Assembly: GCA_965117035.1 (NCBI GenBank)
Contig: OZ220748.1
Coordinates: forward strand, 3,038,001 to 3,102,000
From: CAZENU01 sp965117035
Lineage (GTDB): Bacteria > Chloroflexota > Dehalococcoidia > Lucifugimonadales > CAZENU01
Direction: 5' to 3'
DNA length: 64,000 nucleotides
Under the pieces are notes generated by a model that had not been told where the DNA came from, made no database searches, and worked only from the letters and a program-made list of their open reading frames with translations. Below are positions 43,206 to 52,205 of the stretch, one piece after another. The number at the start of each line of letters is the position of its first letter. Within the stretch, counting starts at the first letter, position 1. The position numbers were made by a program, and so were the translations under genes.

Positions 43206-44453
43206 TCAGGGCCTGCTGAGCCTGAAGAACAGGCCGCCCAGGCCGAGGACCACGATACCGATCAGCGCGATACCCAGTACCGCGAACAGACCGGACCGGA
43301 CCACGTTGACCTGTACCATCAGCCCGGTGCTCTGTCCTTCCATCGCGGCTATAAGCTGGAACTCGTAGTCGCCCGGCACGGTCTTGTCGGGCGGCGTAAC
43401 GCTGACCGTAACGTCGAAGGCGCCGTTCGCCTCAACCCGGGGCACCGGGTTGTGGTCTATCTTGACTCCCCATCCGGGCGGCATGGCCGTGACGAACCGG
43501 ACGTTGTCGGCCGCGGCGCCCCGGTTGACCACCTGTACCTTCACGTCGGTCGTCGCGCCCGCGTTCGCGTCGACGGTCAGCAGCCCGGACGCGGTCGTCA
43601 GGCGCAGGTCCGGGACGCCCCTGAGCTCGACCTGCAGCCTGATCTCCTGCGGGTCGACGCCGCGCGGCCTAGCGCGGATCACCACGGGGTAGACTCCCGG
43701 GTCGGCGGTGCGCGGGGCCGTCACGACCGCGTCGACCGAGGCCGACCCACCGGACCTGACGGCGATGGCGCGCACGTTCGCGTCCTGGAACGATGGCCTG
43801 AAGGCCACCTGCCAGCCGAGCGGCGCCTCCGCTTCGAGGGCGAAGTCGAGGTCGCTCGGGTCGCGGCTCCTGATGTTGACCCGGAAGTCTATCGGCTCGC
43901 CGACCGGCGTTGTAAGCGAGGTGAACCGCGTGGAGAACTCGAAGCCGCCGGTCAGCCTCCTCAGGGGCGATTCCTCCTCTTCAGGAACCTCCACCGTTTC
44001 CGGTATGTTGACTACGACCACGAAGTCGGTCTCGTGGATGAGCGACCCGTTGGGGCCGGTCAGGCGCAGTGAGAAGGTGTAAGGGGCGTTCTCGACGCGG
44101 GGCGGGGTGACGAACCTGAACTCGAGGTCTTCGGCCTTTTCGCCGGCGTTCAGCGATAGCCGGCCGACCGACACCAGCTTGAACTTGTGGTACAGGCTCG
44201 CCTGCCAGCCTTCGGGGCCCTGTATGGACACGTCGGCCGTGATCGGCTCCTCTCCCGTGTTGGTGACGACAACGTCGAGCGTCGTGCCCTCCTGCGCCGG
44301 GTCCGGGGCGCGGACCTCGATCGACTGGATGGGGATCTCGAGTGTGACGTGCGGCGGCGCCTGGCCGGACGCGTTGCCGGCCTGGAGGATGGCGAGCGCG
44401 CCGGCGACGAGGCCGGTGACCGCTATGGCTGGAAGTCTGCTCATGACGCGCAC
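43206..44453 (-). CDS. NEW3-domain membrane-anchored protein 2
   Basis: This 415-residue paralogue has the same plan: signal peptide (ending NASGQA), NEW3-type Ig domains (PLGWQVAFRPSFQDA, PPGWGVKIDHNPVPR) and C-terminal anchor FAVLGIALIGIVVLGLGGLFF with a basic tail. The three paralogues share the helix motif GIAxIxxVVLGLxxLF. It follows paralogue 3 by 2 bases and precedes paralogue 1 by 26. Confidence 0.8.
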   Translation of the reverse strand: MRVMSRLPAIAVTGLVAGALAILQAGNASGQAPPHVTLEIPIQSIEVRAPDPAQEGTTLDVVVTNTGEEPITADVSIQGPEGWQASLYHKFKLVSVGRLSLNAGEKAEDLEFRFVTPPRVENAPYTFSLRLTGPNGSLIHETDFVVVVNIPETVEVPEEEESPLRRLTGGFEFSTRFTSLTTPVGEPIDFRVNIRSRDPSDLDFALEAEAPLGWQVAFRPSFQDANVRAIAVRSGGSASVDAVVTAPRTADPGVYPVVIRARPRGVDPQEIRLQVELRGVPDLRLTTASGLLTVDANAGATTDVKVQVVNRGAAADNVRFVTAMPPGWGVKIDHNPVPRVEANGAFDVTVSVTPPDKTVPGDYEFQLIAAMEGQSTGLMVQVNVVRSGLFAVLGIALIGIVVLGLGGLFFRLSRP

Positions 44454-44455
44454 GC

Positions 44456-45763
44456 CTACCGCCTGCCGGACCTGACGAACAGCGCCGCGAGGCCGAGGAC
44501 CACCGCGACGATGACCGCGATCCCGATGAATCCGAAGGAGCTGGACTGCACCGCGGTGATGCGGAACTGCAGCTCGTCCGCCTCGGCGCCGACGACCGTC
44601 AGCAGCCTGAGGTTGTAGTCGCCCGGCACGGTCTGCTCGGGCGCCTCCACGGTCACGCCGAGCTCGACGCTCGCGCCGGCCTCGATCCGGGGTATGGGGT
44701 TCTCGCTGAGCGTGACCGTCCAGTCGGTCGGCGCCTCGGATACGAACCGGACGTTGTCGGCCGCCTCGTCGCCGGAGTTGACGACCATCACGGTCAGCTC
44801 CGCCGACTCGCCGGCGGTTATCTTCTCGGTGAGCCGCCCCGACGCGGTCGTAAGGCCGACGTCGGGCACGCCCGCCAGGTCGACCTGGAGGTCCAGCCGC
44901 TCCGGGGCGAGTCCTTCGGAGACGGCCGTCAGCGTCACGGTATGGGAGCCCGGCCCGGCGTTGGCGGGCGGGACCACCTCGACGTCGAAGTTCTGGGACC
45001 CGGCGCCTGTCAGCGAGAGGGCGCCGACCCGGGTGTTCTGGAATGAGGGCCTGTACGACACCTGCCAGCCCGGCGGCGTCTCCGCGCCGAGCGTGAAGCT
45101 GAGCGTTTCGCGGTCCCTGCTCCGGAGGGTTATCGCGAAGGTGAGCGGCTCGCCGACGCGGCCCTGCTGGTTGTCGAAGCGGGTGTCCAGCTCGAAGCCC
45201 CCGGGGAGCACTACTTCTATCGCCCGCGTGGGCGGGACCCTAGCCACTGGAGGAACGGCTACCGTCACGTTGTACTCGACGTCGTCGAGCAGGCGGGCGC
45301 CGTCGAATAGGCCGAGCCTGAAGACGTACTCGCCGTTCTCGGTGCCGAAGGGCACGACGAAATGGAAGTTGAGGCTGGTGTCCCGGCTGTTCGGCGGCAG
45401 TACGACTCTGTCGACGATGATCGAGTCGACCCTCCTGAACAGGCTGGCCTGCCAGAGCTTCCAGCATTCCGGTCCGGTCAGGACGGTGTTCCGCTCGGGG
45501 TCGGGGCAGTCCGGGCCGTCGATGATGCGCGCTTCCGCCTCGATCGGCTCGCCGGTGGGATTGACCAGGGTGATGTCCAGGTTGTAGCCCTCGGCCGGCG
45601 GGTCGTAGGTCTCGACCCGGACGTCGAACAGCGTCGCGGTGACGACGATCTGCTGCGGCGACTGGGCCGAGAGCGCGCCGGACGAGAGCAGCAGCACCGC
45701 CGCCGCGATGGCGGCGAGCGCGGCCACTGTTGCGCCGGACTTCATTGACGTTGCACGGATCAT
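44456..45763 (-). CDS. NEW3-domain membrane-anchored protein 3
   Basis: This 435-residue first gene of the operon has a signal peptide (VAALAAIAAAVLLLSSGALSAQ) and an N-terminal insertion with a likely disulfide segment (GPDCPDPERNTVLTGPECW) not seen in its paralogues. NEW3-type Ig repeats follow (PPGWQVSYRPSFQNTR, PTDWTVTLSENPIPR), then the anchor FGFIGIAVIVAVVLGLAALFV and basic tail. In many genomes NEW3 proteins sit beside ABC-2 transporters; the role is thought to be at the surface, but the substrate is unknown. Confidence 0.8.
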   Translation of the reverse strand: MIRATSMKSGATVAALAAIAAAVLLLSSGALSAQSPQQIVVTATLFDVRVETYDPPAEGYNLDITLVNPTGEPIEAEARIIDGPDCPDPERNTVLTGPECWKLWQASLFRRVDSIIVDRVVLPPNSRDTSLNFHFVVPFGTENGEYVFRLGLFDGARLLDDVEYNVTVAVPPVARVPPTRAIEVVLPGGFELDTRFDNQQGRVGEPLTFAITLRSRDRETLSFTLGAETPPGWQVSYRPSFQNTRVGALSLTGAGSQNFDVEVVPPANAGPGSHTVTLTAVSEGLAPERLDLQVDLAGVPDVGLTTASGRLTEKITAGESAELTVMVVNSGDEAADNVRFVSEAPTDWTVTLSENPIPRIEAGASVELGVTVEAPEQTVPGDYNLRLLTVVGAEADELQFRITAVQSSSFGFIGIAVIVAVVLGLAALFVRSGRR

Positions 45764-45893
45764 CGCCCTGGTACTGCCTCGTCTGCTCGGGTCCCCGCGT
45801 GCGGTGGATCTCGCGATTCGATTGCTGCTCCCGAAGTATTATACGAACCGTCGGCCGGATCGGTTTTCCCGCGTCCTGCCGCTCGATGCCTGT

Positions 45894-46202
45894 CTAGGTA
45901 CGCTCCTCGGCCGGCCCGGCGGAAACGCCGAGCGCGTCCAGTACCTCCCTGATCCTGTCCTTGTCGAAGTCGAAGGCCTCCAGGAGCGCGCTGGTCTGTC
46001 CTTCGGTGATCTCCCGCTCCCCCTGTTTCCAGAACGCCAGCGTCTGTCCCTGCTCGTCGGCCCTGAGGAAGCCGAGATAGAGCACGACGTTGAGGGCTTC
46101 CGTGTACGAGACGTCGCGCTCGAGCGCGAGGAGCATCTTTGCCTGCAGCTCGCGTATTGCCCTGTCGAACCCCTGTGACACCATGACGGTGCGGCGAGGC
46201 AT
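45894..46202 (-). CDS. Small protein with ribbon-helix-helix-like N-terminus
   Basis: This 102-residue protein opens with a short strand and two helices (RRTVMVSQGFDRAIRELQAKM, then DVSYTEALNVVLYLGFL), resembling a ribbon-helix-helix DNA-binding fold. An acidic helical C-terminal half follows (EITEGQTSALLEAFDFDKDRIREVLDALG). The ATG at 46202 has GGAG 7 bases upstream. It lies alone between the NEW3-ABC operon and a lipoprotein gene on the same strand; it could regulate either, but that is inference. Confidence 0.6.
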   Translation of the reverse strand: MPRRTVMVSQGFDRAIRELQAKMLLALERDVSYTEALNVVLYLGFLRADEQGQTLAFWKQGEREITEGQTSALLEAFDFDKDRIREVLDALGVSAGPAEERT

Positions 46203-46242
46203 TGCATTGCTCCGTTGTTGCTGCAATGCATCTTAGCATCTA

Positions 46243-48024
46243 TCACTCCGACGTGTCGACCTCGACGAAGTAGACGCCGGTCGCCCGCGGCATCAGCGAC
46301 GCCTCGTAGTTGAAGTGCGTCTCGACGGCGACGCGGTACCGGGCGTCGTCGAGGCGCTGCACCGCGAACGGCACCGGGTTCCAGCCGACCATCCGGGCGA
46401 GCCTGCGCCGCGATTCGACACGCGCGTCCAGCCCCGCGCCGCGCACCTGGAGCAGGTTCGCGGTCATCGCGAAGTCGTGGTCGACCTCCTTCGCGGAGAG
46501 GAAGACGGAGACGCGTCCGCCGGCGCCCAGGCCGGCCGCACCGAGCGGGAACCAGCTCAGCGCGTGGTCCCACGGGACGATCCGGGCGAACGCGCTTTCC
46601 TCCAGGTGGAACCCGTCGGCCTCCAGGTCTGCGATCCAGAGACCGCCGCCCTCGTCCTCGGAGCCGTACAGGTTGTTGACCAGGTACCGGGAGTCGTCGC
46701 TCAGCCGGCCTGCGCTGCCGTAGAGGCCCTCGGGCGCGCCCGGGTACCGCGATATCGGGTAGCGCACGATCTCGTACGTCTCCGGCGAGTCGACGTCGGC
46801 GAGATAGACGGCCTGGAACCGGGGATCGGCGGTGCCGCCGTCCGAGTCCGACGGCCACCCTTCCGCGCTGAGCATCCAGCGGCCGGGGTCGTAGGGCAGT
46901 GGGATGGCGAGCAGCACGATTCCGGGCGGCGAGTGGAGCACGTGCGCCAGCCCGTCGGACCCGAGGCCCACGATCTTGTATCTCTGTGTCCTGTCGGGCT
47001 CCAGCGAGCGGCGCACGACGGTGTGGTACGCTGCTTCGCCGTCGACGCCTCGCGCCGACCTCAGGCCGTACACCGTGTCGCACTCTCCCACCCAGTCGGC
47101 GCCGGCCTCGGCCAGCCTGCGGGCCGACCACCGGGCCTCGTATCCGAAGTACGAGACGCCGGCCCCGGCTCCGCCGCGCAGGAGCCGGGAGGCCACGGCG
47201 CCGAAACTGGCCGCGTCGGCGTTCTCCGCGACGTGGGAGGGCGAGAACCGGAAGCCCACCGCCTCGAGCACGGACGTGTACTCGTCGCCGGATCGGGACT
47301 CCGAGAAGACGCCGCACTGCCGGCGGGCTACGTCGACGGGCGGGTAGCGCTGGTCGTCGAATGGCAGTGCGAGTATCTCGTCCTCGTACTGCCGGGCGAG
47401 CGCCGAGTCGCCGGCCGACAGCGCCCTGGGGTCGACGTGGAAGTGGCTGGGCGACGCGATCGTCTCGTCTTCGGACTGCCACTCGGCCTGGTCGCCGTAC
47501 GGCATCACCAGGAACGTGCCGTCCTGGAAGATCTCCGTGATGACGCCGGTCGCCTGCCGGTCGCGCAGGTAGTCGAACGTCAGCGTCGTGAAGAGGTCGT
47601 CGTGGAAGTTGGCGGGCCTCAGCCTGTCGGGGAGGCCGTCCTCCAGGGCGACGCCCATCGCCTCGAGCCTGAAGACCTTGTGCACGGGATGTTCCCCAAG
47701 GCGCTCCGACTCGAGCGCGAGCAGGTCGACGTATCTGCGCCCGCCGTCCGTCGATACGAGCCGTACTTTGATGAGGCCGCCATGAACGACGATCCGGTCG
47801 GGCTGTCCGTCGATCTCCTGGCGCCGCCCGTTCTCGTCCAGGGCGAAGAAGTGCGGCCTGACAAGGTCGCTCCACGGCCGCGTCGTGTCGTACTCGGCGC
47901 GCCGCTCGACGACCTCGGCCGGCAGCCGGCTCGGCCTGTCTTGCTCCCCGCAGGCGGCCAGGAGCAGGGACAGCAGGCCGGCGATGAGGGCTGCCGTGAC
48001 GATCTTGGGTGGAATCTCGGGCAT
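46243..48024 (-). CDS. Large lipoprotein of unknown function
   Basis: This 593-residue protein has a lipoprotein signal (ALIAGLLSLLLAACGEQ, lipobox LAAC). The mature part is mostly beta with no catalytic motif I recognise. Repeats such as DSPETYEIVRYPISRYPGA and SRYLVNNLYGSEDEGGGLWIADLE suggest propeller-like blades. A few Cys (QCGVF, GECDTV) may pair. Probably anchored on the outer face of the membrane. The upstream region is the 199-bp tandem array. Confidence 0.7.
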   Translation of the reverse strand: MPEIPPKIVTAALIAGLLSLLLAACGEQDRPSRLPAEVVERRAEYDTTRPWSDLVRPHFFALDENGRRQEIDGQPDRIVVHGGLIKVRLVSTDGGRRYVDLLALESERLGEHPVHKVFRLEAMGVALEDGLPDRLRPANFHDDLFTTLTFDYLRDRQATGVITEIFQDGTFLVMPYGDQAEWQSEDETIASPSHFHVDPRALSAGDSALARQYEDEILALPFDDQRYPPVDVARRQCGVFSESRSGDEYTSVLEAVGFRFSPSHVAENADAASFGAVASRLLRGGAGAGVSYFGYEARWSARRLAEAGADWVGECDTVYGLRSARGVDGEAAYHTVVRRSLEPDRTQRYKIVGLGSDGLAHVLHSPPGIVLLAIPLPYDPGRWMLSAEGWPSDSDGGTADPRFQAVYLADVDSPETYEIVRYPISRYPGAPEGLYGSAGRLSDDSRYLVNNLYGSEDEGGGLWIADLEADGFHLEESAFARIVPWDHALSWFPLGAAGLGAGGRVSVFLSAKEVDHDFAMTANLLQVRGAGLDARVESRRRLARMVGWNPVPFAVQRLDDARYRVAVETHFNYEASLMPRATGVYFVEVDTSE

Positions 48025-48113
48025 GGTGATCGCTGGTGACGATTATCGCATCCCGTCCGATCGGCCCGCCCGTAACTGTAACAACTTGAGGGCGTGCTCA
48101 ACCGTCCCTGCAG

Positions 48114-48909
48114 TTAGAGACGTTGGCCCCACCCAAGGACCACTGGTGCGCGCCCCTCGATACACCCCGACGAAGCGTCGGGGCACTCGGGGTGAACGGT
48201 TGGCGTGGCAACGGCCCCACCCCTGCCTGGACTTCGATAACCACGGCATCGTCATGCGCACGAAATGAGGAATCCAGCGGGGATGGCCCGCGTTCCTCTC
48301 AACAACTCTGAATTAGAGACGTTGGTCCCACCCAAGGGCCACTTGTGCGCGCCCCTCGATACACCCGGACGAAGCGTCGGGGCACTCGGGGTGAACGGTT
48401 GGTGTGGCAACGGCCCCACCCCTGCCTGGACTTCGACAACCACAGCAGCGTCATGCGCACGAAATGAGGAATCCAGCGGAGATGGCCCGCGTTCCTCTCA
48501 ACAACTCTGAATTAGAGACGTTGGTCCCACCTAAGGACCACTTGTGCGCGCCCCCCGATACACCCGGACGAAGCGTCGGGGCACTCGGGGTGAACGGTTG
48601 GTGTGGCAACGGCCCCACCCCTGCCTGGACTTCGATAACCACAGCAGCGTCATGCGCACGAAATGAAGAATCCAGCGGGGATGGCCCGCGTTCCTCTCAA
48701 CAACTCTGAATTAGAGACGTTGGTCCCACCCAAGGACCACTTGTGCGCGCCCCTCGATACACCCGGACGAAGCGTCGGGACACTCGGGGTGAACGGTTGG
48801 TGTGGCGACGGCCCCACCCCTGCCTGGACTTCGATAACCACAGCAGCGTCATGCGCACGAAATGAGGAATCCAGCGGGGATGGCCCGCGTTCCTCTCAAC
48901 AACTCTGAA
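48114..48909. repeat. Four tandem copies of a 199-bp repeat
   Basis: Units begin TTAGAGACGTTGG at 48114, 48313, 48512 and 48711 and repeat exactly every 199 bases, differing by only a few substitutions. Each contains the hairpin (CCCCGACG-AAG-CGTCGGGG or a one-base variant) and the CTCGATACACC...CACTCGGGGTGAACGG core shared with the MITE copies at 14403 and 16005. The array ends with AACTCTGAACAG (48901-48912), the MITE right terminus. The unit length is not a multiple of three, so no continuous coding is implied. Confidence 0.92.
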
Positions 48910-48952
48910 CAGGTACCCCGCGCAGCGCGGGTGACCGGGCCGAGTCTCCTGG

Positions 48953-48961
48953 TGGTAGGAT
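48953..48961 (+). promoter_or_regulatory. Extended -10 promoter of the SelW-LLM pair
   Basis: TGGTAGGAT is an extended -10 located 37 bases before the SelW-like ATG and 44 bases after the end of the tandem array. Confidence 0.4.
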
Positions 48962-48997
48962 GTAGCGTCGGACGAAACGGATTCCGGAGATCGGCCG

Positions 48998-49285
48998 ATG
49001 GGCGACGACGCGGCGCGACACAGGATCGAGATCGAGTACTGCACGCAGTGCCGGTGGATGCTGCGGGCGGCGTGGCTCGCCCAGGAGCTGCTGACGACCT
49101 TCGAGCAGGACGTGGACGAGGTGGCGCTGGTGCCGGGCAGGGGAGGCGTGTTCGAGGTGCGCGCCGATGGCGAGACTGTCTGGTCGCGCGTCGGCGACGG
49201 CGGATTTCCCCAGCCGAAGGAGCTGAAGCAGCGCGTCAGGGACGTGGTCGCCCCCGGCCGGTCTCTCGGACACTCGGACAGGTGA
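48998..49285 (+). CDS. SelT/SelW/SelH (Rdx) family protein
   Basis: This 95-residue thioredoxin-fold protein has the CTQC redox motif (CxxC with Cys in place of selenocysteine) near residue 15. It is followed by FEQDVDEVALVPGRGGVFEV and GGFPQPKELKQRVRD, the family's closing signature. It probably exchanges thiols, with an unknown partner. GGAG precedes the ATG. The LLM oxidoreductase starts 5 bases after its stop, so the two are co-transcribed. Confidence 0.85.
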   Translation: MGDDAARHRIEIEYCTQCRWMLRAAWLAQELLTTFEQDVDEVALVPGRGGVFEVRADGETVWSRVGDGGFPQPKELKQRVRDVVAPGRSLGHSDR

Positions 49286-49290
49286 GCGCC

Positions 49291-50334
49291 ATGGAAATCG
49301 GACTCGGTCTGGACGGCACACTCGGGCTCTCCCTCGCGGAGGAGGCGGAGCTGTCGGCGGAGGCGGCCCGTCTCGGCTACGCCAGCATCTGGACGCCCGA
49401 GGGGCCCGGCTACGACTCGTTCCTGGTATGCGCCCACAGGTGGGCCGCGACCAGGGACGTTGTTGACGGAGGCGTGGGTACCGGCATCTCGGTGTCGCCC
49501 GTCGCGCTCCGCACGCCGACCAGTCTCGCCATGAGCGCGGGGACTATGGCCGCGCTGACCGGCGGACGGTTCGTCCTGGGGATCGGCTCAGGAGCGCTGC
49601 ACCGGTCGTCGGGACGGCGCGCATTCGGGATGGCCCCCGGCTCGACGCTGGACGTGATGCGGGAGTATCTCAGCGTCACCAGGAGCCTCCTCGCCGGCGA
49701 GACCGTCACCCACGACGGGCGGGCCGCGCGGCTCGACGCAGTCTCGCTCGCGATCGATCCGCCGCCCAGGACGCCCATGTACCTCGGCGCGCTCGGGCCG
49801 AAGATGCTGCGGCTCGGCGGCGAGCTCGCGGACGGCCTGGCGCTGAACTGGTGCACGCCGGAGCAGGTCGCGTGGAGCCGGGAGCGGATGGCCGAGGGCG
49901 CCGCCGTGGCCGACCGGGACCCGGACGCCGTGAAGGTGGCCGAGTACATCAGGGTGTGCGTCGACGACGACGTGGACGCGGCGAGGAGGGCGCTGGCGAA
50001 GGCGGCCCTGGGATACGCGCTCGGCCCGCGGGGCTCGACGGCGCGCGAACGCCGGATGGGCTACCGGGCTCACTTCGAGCGCATGGGCTTCGCCGACACG
50101 CTCGCCCGGCTCGACGCCATGCGGGAGCGCGTCGCGTCGCCCGACGAGGTGGCCGACGCGATGCCGGCGGACGAGCTGCAGCGGGTCGGCTACTTCGGCC
50201 CGGCCGATGGCGCGGCGGAGGTGTTCCGGGAGCTTGCCCGCGGGCTCGACACGGCTATCGTGCGCGTCGTCGCCGCGAGGCCGGGCGTGGACTCGGTGCT
50301 GGCGACGATGCGGGCCTGCGCGCCGGGCGGCTAG
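49291..50334 (+). CDS. LLM-class (F420/FMN-dependent) oxidoreductase
   Basis: This 347-residue luciferase-like TIM barrel opens with MEIGLGLDGTLGLSLAEEAELSAEAARLGYASIW. It has VGTGISVSPVALRTPTSLAMSAGTMAALTGGRFVLGIGSG, then IDPPPRTPMYLGALGPKMLRLGGELADGLALNW, the pattern of F420-dependent MSMEG-type enzymes. The substrate is unknown. It is only about as related in type to the LLM gene at 17762 as two family members. Its 3' end overlaps the converging alcohol dehydrogenase by 4 bases. Confidence 0.87.
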   Translation: MEIGLGLDGTLGLSLAEEAELSAEAARLGYASIWTPEGPGYDSFLVCAHRWAATRDVVDGGVGTGISVSPVALRTPTSLAMSAGTMAALTGGRFVLGIGSGALHRSSGRRAFGMAPGSTLDVMREYLSVTRSLLAGETVTHDGRAARLDAVSLAIDPPPRTPMYLGALGPKMLRLGGELADGLALNWCTPEQVAWSRERMAEGAAVADRDPDAVKVAEYIRVCVDDDVDAARRALAKAALGYALGPRGSTARERRMGYRAHFERMGFADTLARLDAMRERVASPDEVADAMPADELQRVGYFGPADGAAEVFRELARGLDTAIVRVVAARPGVDSVLATMRACAPGG

Positions 50335-51374
50335 CCGTCCTGGTGGATCTGGACCTTCACCGAGCCGCTGGTCTTGTCGTAGGCCGTCTCGAAGGCCTCC
50401 CCGATCCGCTCCAGCGGGAACCGGTGCGTCACCATCGAGTCCAGGGACACCCTGCCTGAGGCGAGCAGGTCGATGGCGATCTCGTAATCGTGCTTGCCGT
50501 CCAGGATGCTGTAGCACGACGAGAAGATGATCGACTGCTCCTTCTCCAGCGGCGGGATCAGGTCGATGGTGAACGGCTCCATGAAGCCACCGAGCAGTAT
50601 GATGCGGCCCTGGGTACGCGTCAGCCGGACCGCCTGTTCGAACGTCGTGCCAGTGTATCCGCCGACGCTCTCCAGCGTCATGTCGGCGCCCCGGCCGTCT
50701 GTGGCGGCCTCGACGCGCTCGGCGAGGTCGTCGGCGTCCGACGGCAGCGCCTCGTCGGCGCCCAGGTTCAGCGCCATCTCGGCCTGGTGCGGATGGCGCG
50801 CCGTGACGAGCACCTTGCCCGCGCCCATGGCCCGCGCCGCCGCGACCGAGGTCAGGCCGATGTTGCCTGCGCCGAGCACGAGCACAGTCTCGCCGCCGGC
50901 CATCTGGCCCCTGCGCACGCCGTGCACCGAGACCGCGAACGGCTCGACGAGCCCGGCGGCCTCCCACGACATGCTGTCGGGCACCGGGTAGCATCCAGCG
51001 GCGCGCCGGCCGATGAGCTCGGCGTAGCCTCCGCCGCGCGGGGGGTCCAGGTCGGCGCACTGGACGAACTGTCCCGCGCGGCAGTACCAGCAGGCGCCGC
51101 AGGCGAGGCCCTGCCCGATATTCTCGATGGCGACCCGCCTGCCGAGCAGGCCGGGGTCGACGCCCTCGCCGACCTCCACCACCTCGCCCGCGACCTCGTG
51201 TCCGACGTGTATCTCGTCGGGCGTCGTGTTGCGGGAGTAGAAGAGCAGGTCGGAGCCGCAGATGCCGGTGCATCGGACCCGCGCCAGCACGTCGCCCGGC
51301 CCGAACCGCGGCAGTGGCACGTCCCTCAGCCTCATCCGCTCGCCGTCGTACAGCCCGGCCTTCATCGTTGCCAT
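50331..51374 (-). CDS. Zinc-binding alcohol/polyol dehydrogenase
   Basis: This 347-residue medium-chain dehydrogenase has the catalytic-zinc Cys in CTGICGSDLLFY and His in GHEVAGEVVEVG. The four structural-zinc cysteines are in CGACWYCRAGQFVQC, and the NAD(P)-binding loop is VLVLGAGNIGLTSV. It resembles threonine/sorbitol-type dehydrogenases; the substrate is not certain. The ATG at 51374 follows a GGGGGA site; upstream in-frame starts lack a ribosome site. Confidence 0.9.
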   Translation of the reverse strand: MATMKAGLYDGERMRLRDVPLPRFGPGDVLARVRCTGICGSDLLFYSRNTTPDEIHVGHEVAGEVVEVGEGVDPGLLGRRVAIENIGQGLACGACWYCRAGQFVQCADLDPPRGGGYAELIGRRAAGCYPVPDSMSWEAAGLVEPFAVSVHGVRRGQMAGGETVLVLGAGNIGLTSVAAARAMGAGKVLVTARHPHQAEMALNLGADEALPSDADDLAERVEAATDGRGADMTLESVGGYTGTTFEQAVRLTRTQGRIILLGGFMEPFTIDLIPPLEKEQSIIFSSCYSILDGKHDYEIAIDLLASGRVSLDSMVTHRFPLERIGEAFETAYDKTSGSVKVQIHQDG

Positions 51375-51517
51375 GATGGACGTCCCCCTGGCGCGCATTA
51401 TAGGCGATGCCCCCAGCGCGGTCCGCTTGGAGAGAGGCCGTCGGTTCATGCCGCCTGCGTGGCGATGACGGTCGATCAAGGTCTCCGGGACGGCGAATGG
51501 GGTCGGGCAGGTAAGGT

Positions 51518-51958
51518 CTACCGGGTCGTAATGGGGTCCCTGGTCCTGATCTCGGGGAACAGTGAAAAGTCACGGTCTCGCGTGAGGAGGGCATCCACAC
51601 CGTGCGCCGCGCATATCGCTGCGATCCTCGCGTCGTGGATCATGGCTCCGACGACCCGGGGCCGCTGCGCGAACCGGCTTAGGATATCCAGGAAGTCCTC
51701 GGTTTCCCCAATCAGTCTGACGGATGGAGAAGCAGTCCACGCGGCAAGCTGTCGCCATCCCTGCTGCGGTGTTGTGGCGTAGTCCTTCCAAATCCTGCGG
51801 TTGGTCACCACGCTCAGGAACTCGTAGCAGCATGGCCACGGTATCGCCCAGATGGACTCTCCCTCGGTCAGCGCTCGGACGACTGCCGCCGCCTCTTCGT
51901 GGTAGCGCGATTCGCTCCGATGCGCGTAGACGAGGATGTTCGTGTCTACCGCGATCAC
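51518..51958 (-). CDS. vapC: VapC-type PIN-domain toxin
   Basis: This 146-residue PIN nuclease opens with MIAVDTNILVYAH (first Asp). It has ECCYEFLS-like residues (PCCYEFLSVV) supplying an acidic ligand, and further acidic positions in VGAMIHDARIAAICAAHGVDALLTRDRDF. VapC toxins cleave tRNA or rRNA. The GTG start overlaps the stop of the antitoxin as GTGA. Confidence 0.9.
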   Translation of the reverse strand: MIAVDTNILVYAHRSESRYHEEAAAVVRALTEGESIWAIPWPCCYEFLSVVTNRRIWKDYATTPQQGWRQLAAWTASPSVRLIGETEDFLDILSRFAQRPRVVGAMIHDARIAAICAAHGVDALLTRDRDFSLFPEIRTRDPITTR

Positions 51959-52203
51959 CGGTCTTCCCGGTCACCGTAGATCAATTCGCGCAGGTCCTGC
52001 CACGAATAGGTTTCCAGCGGGTCTCGACCATCGGGATTTCCCACACTCAGGTCGGGTAGCCGGTATCGCTCACGTGTGGCTCCGGTCGATAGGACCTGCC
52101 TCAGACCGTCTTCCATCAAGGCCCGCAGCGGGCGCCCCGTACGTTTGGCCTGGCGCTTTGCCCGGTTCAGCAGCTCGTCGTGGATATCGAGTGTGGTCTT
52201 CAT
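51955..52203 (-). CDS. vapB: VapB-type antitoxin
   Basis: This 82-residue antitoxin opens with MKTTLDIHDELLNRAKRQAKRTGRPLRALMEDGLRQVL, the RHH-like N-terminus of the VapB/DUF2191 type. A disordered acidic tail follows (ETYSWQDLRELIYGDREDR) that would thread into VapC. It is translationally coupled to the toxin. The promoter and a palindromic operator lie directly on its start, fitting autoregulation. Confidence 0.85.
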   Translation of the reverse strand: MKTTLDIHDELLNRAKRQAKRTGRPLRALMEDGLRQVLSTGATRERYRLPDLSVGNPDGRDPLETYSWQDLRELIYGDREDR

Positions 52204-52205
52204 GA

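Noticed and set aside
46315..48039. A 574-codon open frame opposite the lipoprotein gene
   Set aside because: The - strand frame has a clean lipoprotein signal and natural composition; the + frame does not.
48073..48079. Certain left terminus of an expanded MITE around the tandem array
   Set aside because: Only TAACTGT matches and no flanking target duplication is seen, so it is mentioned only as a possibility.
48123..48908. Several 60-100 codon frames in the 199-bp array
   Set aside because: They arise from the repeat itself, shift frame in each unit because 199 is not divisible by three, and lack conserved features.
48114..48909. CRISPR array
   Set aside because: Units are 199 bases and nearly identical throughout, with no unique spacers and no cas genes nearby.
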